A stretch of 64,000 bases of DNA from JBQTGK01 sp052400665 (lineage in GTDB: Bacteria > Bacteroidota > Bacteroidia > Bacteroidales > Marinifilaceae), in assembly GCA_052400665.1 (NCBI GenBank), contig JBQTGK010000001.1. One strand, 5' to 3'. The notes under the pieces are model-generated. The model did not search any database. It saw nothing but the letters and a program-made list of their open reading frames with translations, and was not told where the DNA came from. This document shows, in pieces, positions 9,516 to 16,255 of this stretch. Each line of letters starts with the position of its first letter. Position 1 is the first letter of the stretch. Position numbers and translations under genes: made by a program.

Positions 9516-9671
9516 TCCAGCTTTTATAATAAAAATAAATAACTACTCTAAATTACAATTTTGAAGGCATCCAAAAACCATTATATCCTTAATAACTGCA
9601 TATCAAACCATCAGAAATAATTTTATCCTAAAAAATCAACAAAAAATAAAGGTCAAGATAAATTTATTTCA

Positions 9672-9679
9672 TACTTTTG
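9672..9679 (+). promoter_or_regulatory. Putative promoter of the structured RNA upstream of rplM
   Basis: TACTTTTG matches the -7 consensus exactly, yet no open reading frame starts in the next 270 bp before rplM, which has its own -7 box. Confidence 0.5.
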
Positions 9680-9684
9680 CAGGG

Positions 9685-9845
9685 AAATTGTGCCGATAGG
9701 CTTTCTAGCGAAGTAATTCCACCCCAATCTATTGATTTGACTACCCTTAGCAAGTATCAGTTCAATATTGGGTAATCTATCAATTTTGATTTTTTAAAGA
9801 GGCTTAACCGCTCCACATTATCCCGATTATCCACAATAGGTTAAG
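9685..9845 (+). ncRNA. Candidate structured noncoding RNA (6S-like size and shape)
   Basis: This is a gene-free segment of about 160 nt behind a consensus promoter. Its ends pair: ATTGTG (9686-9691) with CACAAT (9832-9837), extended by GATA/TATC across a two-base bulge. An internal stem CCCAAT (9723-9728)/ATTGGG (9767-9772) also forms. An alternative stem CTTAACC (9803-9809)/GGTTAAG (9839-9845) competes with the closing stem. A long rod with an internal bubble and this length recalls 6S RNA, but identity is unproven; a leader RNA of the ribosomal operon is the alternative. Confidence 0.4.
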
Positions 9846-9872
9846 TTATTCGTCAATAAATCAAGGAAAAAA

Positions 9873-9903
9873 TTGGTGTATTTAGGAGATTCTTGTACTT
9901 TTG
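9873..9903 (+). promoter_or_regulatory. Promoter of the rplM-rpsI operon
   Basis: TTG (9873-9875), a 20-nt spacer and TACTTTTG (9896-9903) form a Bacteroidota-type promoter 53 bp before the rplM start. Confidence 0.65.
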
Positions 9904-9956
9904 CAAGCCAAATTGGAATAATTGTATTAAAGTATTAATTATTAAAAGTTTTACAA

Positions 9957-10412
9957 GTGGATACATTAAGTTACAAAACAGTTTCTGCTAACGCTGCAAC
10001 CGCTAATAAAGAGTGGGTTGTTATCGATGCAGAAAATCAGGTGTTGGGTAGACTTAGCTCTAAAGTAGCAAAACTACTTAGAGGTAAATACAAGCCTAAC
10101 TACACTCCTCATGTTGATTGTGGAGACAACGTGATCATTATCAATGCTGAGAAAATTCGTTTAACAGGTAACAAGTTAACCGATCGTCAGTATTTCTCTT
10201 ACACTGGACACCCAGGTGGACAAAAAATTAAATCTCCAGCGGATCTTTTAGCTAAGCACCCAGAGAGATTAATTGAAAAAGCTGTTAAAGGTATGCTTCC
10301 AAAGAATCGTTTAGGAAGAACTCTTTATACTAACCTACATGTTTACGTAGGTGGTGAGCACAAGCACGAAGCTCAACAGCCAAAGAAATTAGATTTAAAC
10401 ACTATTAAATAA
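9957..10412 (+). CDS. rplM: 50S ribosomal protein L13 (uL13)
   Basis: This large-subunit protein is needed early in 50S assembly. Family motifs are WVVIDAENQVLGRLSSKVAKLLRGK, HVDCGDNVIIINAEK, YFSYTGHPGG and the C-terminal GMLPKNRLGR. It has 151 residues, the normal length. The start is GTG (9957-9959): it is the only in-frame initiator that gives the standard N-terminus (DTLSYKTVSAN), and no ATG lies near. It forms an operon with rpsI, 5 bp downstream. Confidence 0.98.
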   Translation: MDTLSYKTVSANAATANKEWVVIDAENQVLGRLSSKVAKLLRGKYKPNYTPHVDCGDNVIIINAEKIRLTGNKLTDRQYFSYTGHPGGQKIKSPADLLAKHPERLIEKAVKGMLPKNRLGRTLYTNLHVYVGGEHKHEAQQPKKLDLNTIK

Positions 10413-10417
10413 CAGGT

Positions 10418-10804
10418 ATGGAAGTAATTAATGCTATCGGACGTAGAAAGGCAGCAGTTGCTCGTGTATACGTTAGCGAAGGTAAAGGTCAGATTACCAT
10501 CAATAAAAAAGAGCTTAAAGAGTACTTTACTACCGGAACTCTTCAGTACATCGTTACTCAGCCATTAAACCTTTTAGAGGTTGCTGATAAATACGATATC
10601 AAGGTAAATCTTGATGGTGGTGGAGTAACAGGTCAGGCAGAAGCTCTTCGCTTGGCTATCTCCAGAGCTTTGGTAAAAATTGATGCTGAATCAAAATCTG
10701 CTTTAAGAACTGCAGGTTTCATGACTCGTGATCCTCGCGAAGTTGAACGTAAGAAACCAGGACAACCTAAAGCACGTAAAAGATTTCAATTTAGTAAGCG
10801 TTAA
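10418..10804 (+). CDS. rpsI: 30S ribosomal protein S9 (uS9)
   Basis: This small-subunit protein has a C-terminal tail that reaches the P-site tRNA. It contains AIGRRKAAVARVYV at the N-terminus, GGGVTGQAEALRLAISRAL in the middle and the invariant tail KPGQPKARKRFQFSKR. It has 128 residues, as expected. It lies directly behind rplM, the classical L13-S9 pair. Confidence 0.98.
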   Translation: MEVINAIGRRKAAVARVYVSEGKGQITINKKELKEYFTTGTLQYIVTQPLNLLEVADKYDIKVNLDGGGVTGQAEALRLAISRALVKIDAESKSALRTAGFMTRDPREVERKKPGQPKARKRFQFSKR

Positions 10805-10812
10805 TGTTTTTG

Positions 10813-10872
10813 TGGCAGGTTTAGTATCTAAATTGTTAAGACTTCGTTTTTCGAACTACTTAGCAATTGCCA
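10813..10872 (+). promoter_or_regulatory. Hairpin leader of rpsB (possible S2 autoregulatory element)
   Basis: The rpsI-rpsB spacer folds into one long stem. Outer TGGCA (10813-10817) pairs with TGCCA (10868-10872). Inner AATTGTTAAG (10831-10840) pairs with CTTAGCAATT (10859-10868) with one G-T, and is capped by TTCG/CGAA around a T-loop. There is no T-run, so it is unlikely to be a terminator. Its position just before rpsB suggests a ribosomal-protein leader controlling rpsB-tsf. Confidence 0.45.
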
Positions 10873-10907
10873 TAAAATGAATGTAAACGATTTTAAAAAA
10901 CAAAAAA

Positions 10908-11759
10908 ATGTCAAATACTACATTTGAAGAATTGTTGGATGCCGGATGTCATTTCGGTCACTTAACAAGAAAGTGGAATCCAAAAATGGCTCCTTTTATT
11001 TTCATGGAGCGTAATGGAATTCACATTATTGACCTACACAAAACAGCAGTTAAACTTGATGATGCATCTGCAGCATTAAAACAAATTGCAAAATCAGGAA
11101 GAAAAATTCTTTTTGTTGCTACTAAGAAACAAGCAAAAGCTATCGTTTCTGAAAAAGTAAGCGCTGTAAACATGCCTTTTGTAACTGAGCGTTGGCCAGG
11201 TGGTATGTTAACTAACTTCCCTACTATCAGAAAGGCAGTTAAAAAGATGACATCTATCGACAAGATGGAACAAGATGGAACTTTAAACCACCTTTCTAAA
11301 AGAGAAAGACTACAAGTATCTCGTCAAAGAGCTAAGCTTGAAAAAAACTTAGGTAGCATTGCTGATCTGACCAGATTACCAGCTGCTTTATTTGTAGTTG
11401 ATGTAATGAAAGAATACATCGCAGTAAAAGAAGCTAACCGTTTGGGAATTCCTGTATTTGCTATGGTAGATACAAACTCAAGCCCAGAAGGTATTGATTT
11501 CGTAATTCCAGCGAATGATGATGCTTCTAACTCAATTTCTATCATCCTTGATAAAGTTACCGGAGCTATTAAAGATGGTTTGACTGAAAGAAAAGCAGAA
11601 AAAGATAAAGTTTCTGAAGACAAGAAGTCTAAACCAAAAAAAGCTCACAAAGCAGAAGCTAAAAAGGCTGAAGCTAAAAAAGTGGAAGCTAAAAAGGAAG
11701 AAGCTCCGGCTGCACCAGAAGCTCCTGCTACTGAAGCCGAAAAGAATGATAATGAATAA
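10908..11759 (+). CDS. rpsB: 30S ribosomal protein S2 (uS2)
   Basis: Core family motifs are present: LLDAGCHFGHLTRKWNPKM, IFMERNGIHIIDLHKT, FVATKKQAK, ERWPGGMLTNF and VDTNSSPEGIDFVIPANDDA. The first 225 residues are the usual S2 fold. The last 55 are a low-complexity Lys/Glu/Ala tail built from repeats of the type KKAEAKK, a common lineage-specific extension in Bacteroidota. It forms an operon with tsf 29 bp downstream. Confidence 0.98.
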   Translation: MSNTTFEELLDAGCHFGHLTRKWNPKMAPFIFMERNGIHIIDLHKTAVKLDDASAALKQIAKSGRKILFVATKKQAKAIVSEKVSAVNMPFVTERWPGGMLTNFPTIRKAVKKMTSIDKMEQDGTLNHLSKRERLQVSRQRAKLEKNLGSIADLTRLPAALFVVDVMKEYIAVKEANRLGIPVFAMVDTNSSPEGIDFVIPANDDASNSISIILDKVTGAIKDGLTERKAEKDKVSEDKKSKPKKAHKAEAKKAEAKKVEAKKEEAPAAPEAPATEAEKNDNE

Positions 11760-11788
11760 TTAATTCACACACAAAAATTCTATATATC

Positions 11789-12613
11789 ATGTCTATTAAA
11801 GCCGCAGACGTAGCCAAATTGCGTAAAGCAACTGGCGCAGGAATGATGGATTGTAAAAAAGCTCTTATCGAATCGGAAGGCGATTTTGATAAAGCTGTTG
11901 AGATTATCCGTAAAAAAGGTATGGCTATTGCTAACAAACGTGCCGACAGAGAAGCATCTGAAGGTGTTGTATTAGCAAAAGTTTCAGCAGACAAGAAAAA
12001 AGGTGCAATGATTACATTGAACTGTGAAACTGATTTCGTTGCTAAGAACGATGGTTTCGTAGCATTTGCAACTAAAATTCTTGATATTGCTTTAGAAAAC
12101 ATGCCAGCTGACCTTGAAGCTTTGAAAGCTTTGGAAATGGATGGTAGAAAAATTGAAGAGCACGTAACCGAGCAAACTGGTGTTATCGGTGAAAAAATCG
12201 ATTTAAGTTTCTTCGATAAAATTGAAGCTGAAGCAGCTGTTGCCTATATCCACGCAGGTAACAAATTAGCTACTTTGATTGGTTTCAATAAAGATCTTGA
12301 AGAGCAAATGGGTAGAGATGTTGCTATGCAAGCAGCAGCTATGGCTCCTATCGCAATTGACAAGGATGAAGTTCCTGCTGATGTTGTTGCGAAAGAACTT
12401 GAAATTGGTAAAGAAAAAGCTCGTCTTGAAGGAAAACCAGAACAAATTCTTGACAAAATTGCTCAAGGTCGTTTAGGTAAATTCTTCAAAGAAGTTACTT
12501 TATTGAACCAGGATTTCGTTAAGGACGGAAAGAAAACTGTTAAGCAGTATCTTGCCGAAGCTGACAAAGATCTTACAGTAGTTGCAATGAAGCGCTTCAC
12601 TTTGAATGCTTAA
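11789..12613 (+). CDS. tsf: Translation elongation factor Ts
   Basis: This guanine-nucleotide exchange factor acts on EF-Tu. The N-terminal UBA-like segment contains LRKATGAGMMDCKKALIESEGD, followed by KADREASEG-type sequence and the core motif TLNCETDFVAKN. The length is 274 residues, normal for the family. It is co-transcribed with rpsB and closed by a strong terminator. Confidence 0.98.
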   Translation: MSIKAADVAKLRKATGAGMMDCKKALIESEGDFDKAVEIIRKKGMAIANKRADREASEGVVLAKVSADKKKGAMITLNCETDFVAKNDGFVAFATKILDIALENMPADLEALKALEMDGRKIEEHVTEQTGVIGEKIDLSFFDKIEAEAAVAYIHAGNKLATLIGFNKDLEEQMGRDVAMQAAAMAPIAIDKDEVPADVVAKELEIGKEKARLEGKPEQILDKIAQGRLGKFFKEVTLLNQDFVKDGKKTVKQYLAEADKDLTVVAMKRFTLNA

Positions 12614-12633
12614 TACAATTATTATTACATATA

Positions 12634-12664
12634 AAAAGAGTTCCCAAAAGGAACTCTTTTTTTT
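12634..12664 (+). terminator. Rho-independent terminator after tsf
   Basis: A perfect 11-bp stem AAAAGAGTTCC/GGAACTCTTTT with a 5-nt loop and a T-run. Confidence 0.92.
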
Positions 12665-12748
12665 ATGTCTTTTTCAATATTATTTCTCAACTTTAAATGC
12701 TTAAAGTAATCAACTTAAAGCATGTAGTTAATAAAATTAAAAAACCAG

Positions 12749-12783
12749 AGCTTAAAGCTTAAAGCTTGAAGCTTACAGCTTAA
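12749..12783 (+). repeat. Five tandem heptamers AGCTTAA just before pyrH
   Basis: The units AGCTTAA, AGCTTAA, AGCTTGA, AGCTTAC and AGCTTAA follow without gaps and end 5 bp before the pyrH ATG. Copy-number change would alter the immediate translation-initiation region. Confidence 0.75.
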
Positions 12784-12788
12784 AAAAA

Positions 12789-13499
12789 ATGGCAAAATAC
12801 AAACGTGTACTTTTAAAGTTAAGCGGTGAATCGCTAATGGGAGAACAACAATATGGCATTGATTCGGAACGCTTAAACGATTACGCTGAACAGATTAAGG
12901 AAATTACTGATTTGGGCGTACAAGTTGGAATTGTAATTGGTGGAGGTAATATTTTCCGCGGACTAAGTGGTGCTGCCAAAGGTTTTGATCGTGTAAAAGG
13001 AGACCAAATGGGTATGATGGCTACAGTTATAAATAGTCTGGCTTTGAACTCTGCATTGGATGCGATTGGATGCAAATCGAGAGTGTTAACTGCAATTAGA
13101 ATGGAACCAATCGGAGAATTTTATTCGAAACAAAAAGCTGTTGATTTTCTGGAACAAGGATACGTAACTATTTTCTCGGCAGGAACAGGAAATCCTTATT
13201 TCACAACCGATACAGGATCATCATTACGTGGAATTGAAATTGAAGCCGATGCCATGTTAAAAGGAACTCGTGTTGATGGTATTTATACTGCCGATCCTGA
13301 AAAAGATCCTACAGCTACCAAATTTGAGAGAATAACTTTCGATGAAATCTATAACAAAAATCTTCGCATAATGGACCTTACAGCTACCACAATGTGTAAG
13401 GAAAACGATTTGAATATTGTTGTATTCGATATGGATACCAAAGGAAATTTAAAGAAAATTATTGAAGGAGAAAACATTGGAACAGTAGTTCACAATTAA
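12789..13499 (+). CDS. pyrH: UMP kinase
   Basis: It phosphorylates UMP to UDP in pyrimidine nucleotide synthesis and belongs to the amino-acid-kinase fold. Motifs are KRVLLKLSGESLMG at the N-terminus, VIGGGNIFRG (phosphate binding), TAIRMEPIGEFY, SAGTGNPYFTTDT and DGIYTADPEKDP. It has 236 residues, as expected. It lies between the tsf and frr genes as in many bacteria. Short AGCT-type repeats flank it on both sides. Confidence 0.97.
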   Translation: MAKYKRVLLKLSGESLMGEQQYGIDSERLNDYAEQIKEITDLGVQVGIVIGGGNIFRGLSGAAKGFDRVKGDQMGMMATVINSLALNSALDAIGCKSRVLTAIRMEPIGEFYSKQKAVDFLEQGYVTIFSAGTGNPYFTTDTGSSLRGIEIEADAMLKGTRVDGIYTADPEKDPTATKFERITFDEIYNKNLRIMDLTATTMCKENDLNIVVFDMDTKGNLKKIIEGENIGTVVHN

Positions 13500-13500
13500 A

Positions 13501-13660
13501 AGCTATTTGCCTTTAGCTATTGGCTATTAGCTTTAAGAGAAAAATGCTATCTTTATTAGTGATATTCTGAAAGAAAGCTCATAAGTTTTCCAGAAAAATC
13601 TCTTTCTTGATAGTAAGAAAGACACAAGCTAAAAGCCAACAGCCAACTGTTAAAAGCTAA
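13501..13660. repeat. Imperfect inverted repeat of AGCT/TTAGC units between pyrH and frr
   Basis: Left arm: a TTAGC/AGC-rich stretch at about 13501-13537, including GGCTATTAGCTTT. Right arm at 13627-13660: AAGCTAAAAGCC and AAAAGCTAA, largely its reverse complement. About 90 bp of non-coding sequence lies inside. It starts immediately at the pyrH stop codon and resembles the repeats flanking the four-helix-bundle pseudogene at 15.8-16.2 kb. Confidence 0.55.
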
Positions 13661-13667
13661 TTTTTAT

Positions 13668-13675
13668 TATTTTTG
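13668..13675 (+). promoter_or_regulatory. Putative frr promoter, -7 box
   Basis: TATTTTTG matches TAnnTTTG, with a TG about 18 bp upstream. It lies 43 bp before frr. Confidence 0.45.
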
Positions 13676-13718
13676 TAAGCACACATTGATCAATAATTAC
13701 AACTAAAATCTTTCTCCT

Positions 13719-14282
13719 ATGAATGAAGAAGTTCAAATGTATCTTGAAGATGCAAAGGAAAAGATGGAATCTGCAGTAGACCATCTTGAAAAAGAATTAC
13801 TTAAAATACGTGCCGGTAAGGCAAGCCCAAGTATGTTAAATGGCGTTATGGTTGACTACTATGGCAGTATGACACCATTGGCTCAGGTTGCAAACATTAG
13901 TGTTCCAGACCCACGAACAATAGCTGTTCAGCCATGGGAAAGAGCAATGATTACTCCTATCGAAAAAGCAATCATGAATTCCAATTTAGGATTTAATCCT
14001 GACAATAATGGAGAATTAATTAGAATTAATATTCCTGCTTTAACCGAAGAGCGTCGTGGCGATTTGGTTAAACAATCGAAAGCAGAATGTGAACATGCTA
14101 AGGTTAGTGTTCGTAATGCAAGACGAGATACTAATGTTGAATTAAAAAAATTGATTAAAGAGGGTCTTTCTGAAGATTTAGAGAAAGATGCTGAAGCTGA
14201 AGTTCAAAATATGACCGATATGTTCGGTAAAAAAATTGACGACCTTCTGGCTGCTAAAGAGAAAGATATAATGACTATATAA
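13719..14282 (+). CDS. frr: Ribosome recycling factor
   Basis: It splits post-termination ribosomes together with EF-G. The motifs are LLKIRAGKASPSMLNGV, VDYYGSMTPLAQVANI, DPRTIAVQPWE, NDNGE-type DNNGELIRINIPALTEERR and the C-terminal helix ending AKEKDIMTI. It has 187 residues, the normal length. It probably has its own promoter within the repeat-rich spacer behind pyrH. Confidence 0.97.
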   Translation: MNEEVQMYLEDAKEKMESAVDHLEKELLKIRAGKASPSMLNGVMVDYYGSMTPLAQVANISVPDPRTIAVQPWERAMITPIEKAIMNSNLGFNPDNNGELIRINIPALTEERRGDLVKQSKAECEHAKVSVRNARRDTNVELKKLIKEGLSEDLEKDAEAEVQNMTDMFGKKIDDLLAAKEKDIMTI

Positions 14283-14320
14283 AACAAATTATAACTTCAT
14301 TTAAGTTTTTCAATTTGGTT

Positions 14321-14394
14321 TATACCAATAGATTCTTAAAAATGTTTGTTGAACAAAGTAGGAACAGACTTTTATTTAATAATCAATCGGTATA
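14321..14394. repeat. 14-bp inverted repeat with 46-bp spacer (MITE-like)
   Basis: TATACCAATAGATT (14321-14334) and AATCAATCGGTATA (14381-14394) are reverse complements except for two positions. No coding content lies between. The shape is that of a tiny non-autonomous repeat element. Confidence 0.4.
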
Positions 14395-14400
14395 AAATGA

Positions 14401-14430
14401 ACAAAGCGACCTTAGGGTCGCTTTGTTTTA
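14401..14430 (+). terminator. Terminator after frr
   Basis: A perfect 11-bp stem ACAAAGCGACC/GGTCGCTTTGT with a TTAG loop, followed by TTTTA. The loop also contains the stop codon of the small minus-strand ORF. Confidence 0.85.
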
Positions 14431-14592
14431 TGTTCTTCTTCCTTTTTTAATTTATTCTTTATTGCAAAAAATATTAAACAAATAAAAACAATAGAAAATA
14501 ATACTATACAAATTTCTAACAGGTAAATTTCATATTTGAAATAGTCATTTCGATAGTACACCTTTGCTGATATCTTGAAGAAAAAAAACCAT
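14412..14592 (-). pseudogene. Small membrane ORF with a T8-run frameshift
   Basis: On the minus strand ATG (14590-14592) is followed after one base by eight T. In its own frame the ORF stops after 15 codons. Shifting by one base at the T-run opens 58 codons: KISAKVYYRNDYFKYEIYLL, a hydrophobic helix (about residues 24-44) and a Lys/Glu-rich end stopping at 14412. This could be a broken gene, a homopolymer sequencing error or slippage. It lies 7 bp downstream of a second tiny membrane gene. No family recognised. Confidence 0.4.
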
Positions 14593-14599
14593 TATAGTA

Positions 14600-14773
14600 C
14601 TAATTAGTATTCCGTAAATATTTTTCATAAAGAAACAATATTAAAGTACCAATAACTCCTCCTAATGCAGATATAAACACTAGCACTAAAGAAACTTGTT
14701 TTTGTAATAACACAACCTGTATTAATCCAATAACTACTGTTATAAAAATTAAGAAAATTATATATTTTTTCAT
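14600..14773 (-). CDS. Small two-helix membrane protein, unknown
   Basis: This 57-residue ORF starts at ATG 14771-14773. MKKYIIFLIFITVVIGLI forms one helix and a second lies at residues about 29-49, ending with a charged tail (YEKYLRNTN). This matches a short integral membrane protein. It is followed directly by the frameshifted small membrane ORF, suggesting a two-gene unit. No homologue can be named; coding status rests on the membrane-protein pattern only. Confidence 0.45.
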   Translation of the reverse strand: MKKYIIFLIFITVVIGLIQVVLLQKQVSLVLVFISALGGVIGTLILFLYEKYLRNTN

Positions 14774-14919
14774 TTCATATATCTTTAAAAATAAAATGTA
14801 AAAAAAAACGAACTCTCTAAATATCTATAAAAATATTTTTATCCTCAATAATACAATTATTAAACACACCAATACATCCTTATTATAAGCATATTATACT
14901 CAAACAAGGTAATGTGGTA

Positions 14920-14959
14920 TAAAAAAGAAAAACCCTAAGAATAAAAAAACATCTTAGGG
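14920..14959 (-). terminator. Terminator of the BtpA-like gene
   Basis: On the minus strand CCCTAAGA/TCTTAGGG with an 11-nt loop is followed by a T-rich run. Confidence 0.75.
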
Positions 14960-14987
14960 CTATAACTTATAATCGAACACATTTAAT

Positions 14988-15779
14988 TTACATAGTCTTT
15001 AACTCTTCTACCTTCTCCATAAAAATTTTCAGTCTTTCTGCAGAAACAGGATTCTTCCAATACCCACCTTCCTTAAAATGCGAACCTACAATAAAGGCGG
15101 ATGCATAATCCCAATATTCGGCTAAGTTATCGGCGGTGATTCCTGATCCAATTAATACAGGAGTATGCACTTTATCTTTCAAACTTTTTAGTTCGTGCAA
15201 ATAAACTGCTTTACCGGTTGACGAGCCTGTTACGATTAGTCCATCGCTAAGGAAAAATTCGGCGGCTTTTGCTGTTTCATCAATATCAACATCGGCAGTA
15301 ATAGCATGCGAACTGTGCTTTTTCTTAATATCTGTATAAATTTCAATGTCATCGGCTCCTATTGCCTTACGATAACGCAACAGTTCTCCTGCACATGATT
15401 CCATATAACCCTCGTCGGCCAAGTGTCCGAAAACAAAACCTTCGGCTCTTATAAACTGGAAATTGGCAGCTTGTGCTACTGCTAGTGCTTCTTTATTTGC
15501 TCCGGCAAGAATTTGTATGCCCAAATCTAAATCGGTAGCCTCTCGTACCGCTTTTGCAACAGCAGTCATACTTGCCACAATTTCTGGTCCCACACTTCCT
15601 TTTAAGTAAGGAATGTCGTGCATATTTTCAATCATGATAGCATCTAAACCAGCTTCAGTGTACATTTTTGCCTCTTCAACAGCCATATCGCAAATTTGAG
15701 AAATACTGTATCTGTTTTGTGGTGTTCCCGGCAGGGCCTGTACGTGCACCATACCGATTATGGATTTATTTAAGTTCAT
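14988..15779 (-). CDS. BtpA/SgcQ-family TIM-barrel protein
   Basis: This 263-residue protein has the family pattern: IIGMVHVQALPGTP at the N-terminus, GLDAIMIENMHDIPYL, QILAGANKEALAVA, IRAEGFVFGHLADEG, SDGLIVTGSSTGKA and IGSGITADN near the C-terminus. BtpA is a photosystem I assembly factor in cyanobacteria; elsewhere members such as SgcQ are putative (beta/alpha)8 enzymes without a firm reaction. In a non-phototroph the role is unknown. It is a single gene with its own terminator, followed upstream by the repeat-flanked pseudogene. Confidence 0.88.
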   Translation of the reverse strand: MNLNKSIIGMVHVQALPGTPQNRYSISQICDMAVEEAKMYTEAGLDAIMIENMHDIPYLKGSVGPEIVASMTAVAKAVREATDLDLGIQILAGANKEALAVAQAANFQFIRAEGFVFGHLADEGYMESCAGELLRYRKAIGADDIEIYTDIKKKHSSHAITADVDIDETAKAAEFFLSDGLIVTGSSTGKAVYLHELKSLKDKVHTPVLIGSGITADNLAEYWDYASAFIVGSHFKEGGYWKNPVSAERLKIFMEKVEELKTM

Positions 15780-15800
15780 ATTTTTTAATTTTTAGTGTGA

Positions 15801-16255
15801 GCTTTCAGCTATCAGCATTCAGCTAAGAGCTAAAAAAAGATATAATTGTTCACCTCAATTTCTTAATTAGGGCTCGCAGCATTTTTTGAATTTCGAGAAC
15901 AAAGTCAATTGACTTTTGAGTTTCCTTCTCGCTTAATTTAAGTTCTTGTATCAGTAACAACTGAGTTTCCAATTCATAAACCGAACCTAAAGCAATTTCA
16001 ACAAATCATTTAAATTCTTTGTCAGATTTTCAGCCACATCCTTCAGCTATATTGCTAGGAATTGATATAGCTGCTCTTGTCATTTGACTATATAATCCGA
16101 ACTTCTCATGATTAGGCAGAGTGTCTTCCAATAAATAAACCTCTTTCACCAAACTCATCCCCTTTTGCCAAATAGTATACTTTTTAAAATCTCTCATAAT
16201 AATCCAATTTTATACGGCTACATCTATTTTTACTAAATGCTGTATGCTGATAGCT
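15801..16255. repeat. Inverted-repeat unit carrying the four-helix-bundle pseudogene
   Basis: AGCTATCAGCAT (15807-15818) and its exact reverse complement ATGCTGATAGCT (16244-16255) bracket the pseudogene. Further AGCTNNNAGCT-type units sit beside them (for example at 15801-15832). The right arm reaches the stop codon of the OmpA-like gene. The arrangement looks like one discrete insertion into the btpA-ompA spacer. Confidence 0.6.
15850..16197 (-). pseudogene. Four-helix-bundle protein (23S rRNA IVP/Avd-like), two in-frame TGA stops
   Basis: The frame from ATG 16195-16197 reads MRDFKKYTIWQKGMSLVKEV, LPNHEKFGLYSQMTRAAISI and PSNIAEGCG, then TGA at 16030-16032, KSDKEFK, TGA at 16006-16008, FVEIALGSVYELETQLLLIQ and so on to a final TGA at 15850-15852. 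Total 115 codons, the usual family length. Both internal stops occupy positions that are Arg in the family (GCGR.S and .RF), consistent with CGA to TGA transitions. No frameshift is needed. The gene sits inside AGCT-type inverted repeats, a frequent setting for this family. Confidence 0.8.

Noticed and set aside
12266..12476. Several open frames on both strands inside tsf and rpsB
   Set aside because: They are shadows of highly expressed genes with strong codon bias; no family features.
13538..13626. Second four-helix-bundle remnant between the pyrH-frr repeat arms
   Set aside because: Translation of both strands shows no IPSNIAEG-type motif; only the flanking repeats are similar.
15850..16197. 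TGA recoding as a sense codon to explain the in-frame stops
   Set aside because: Other genes in the window terminate at TGA (for example the final stop of the same frame and rdhA-region ORFs behave normally), and both sites are simple CGA-to-TGA transitions.
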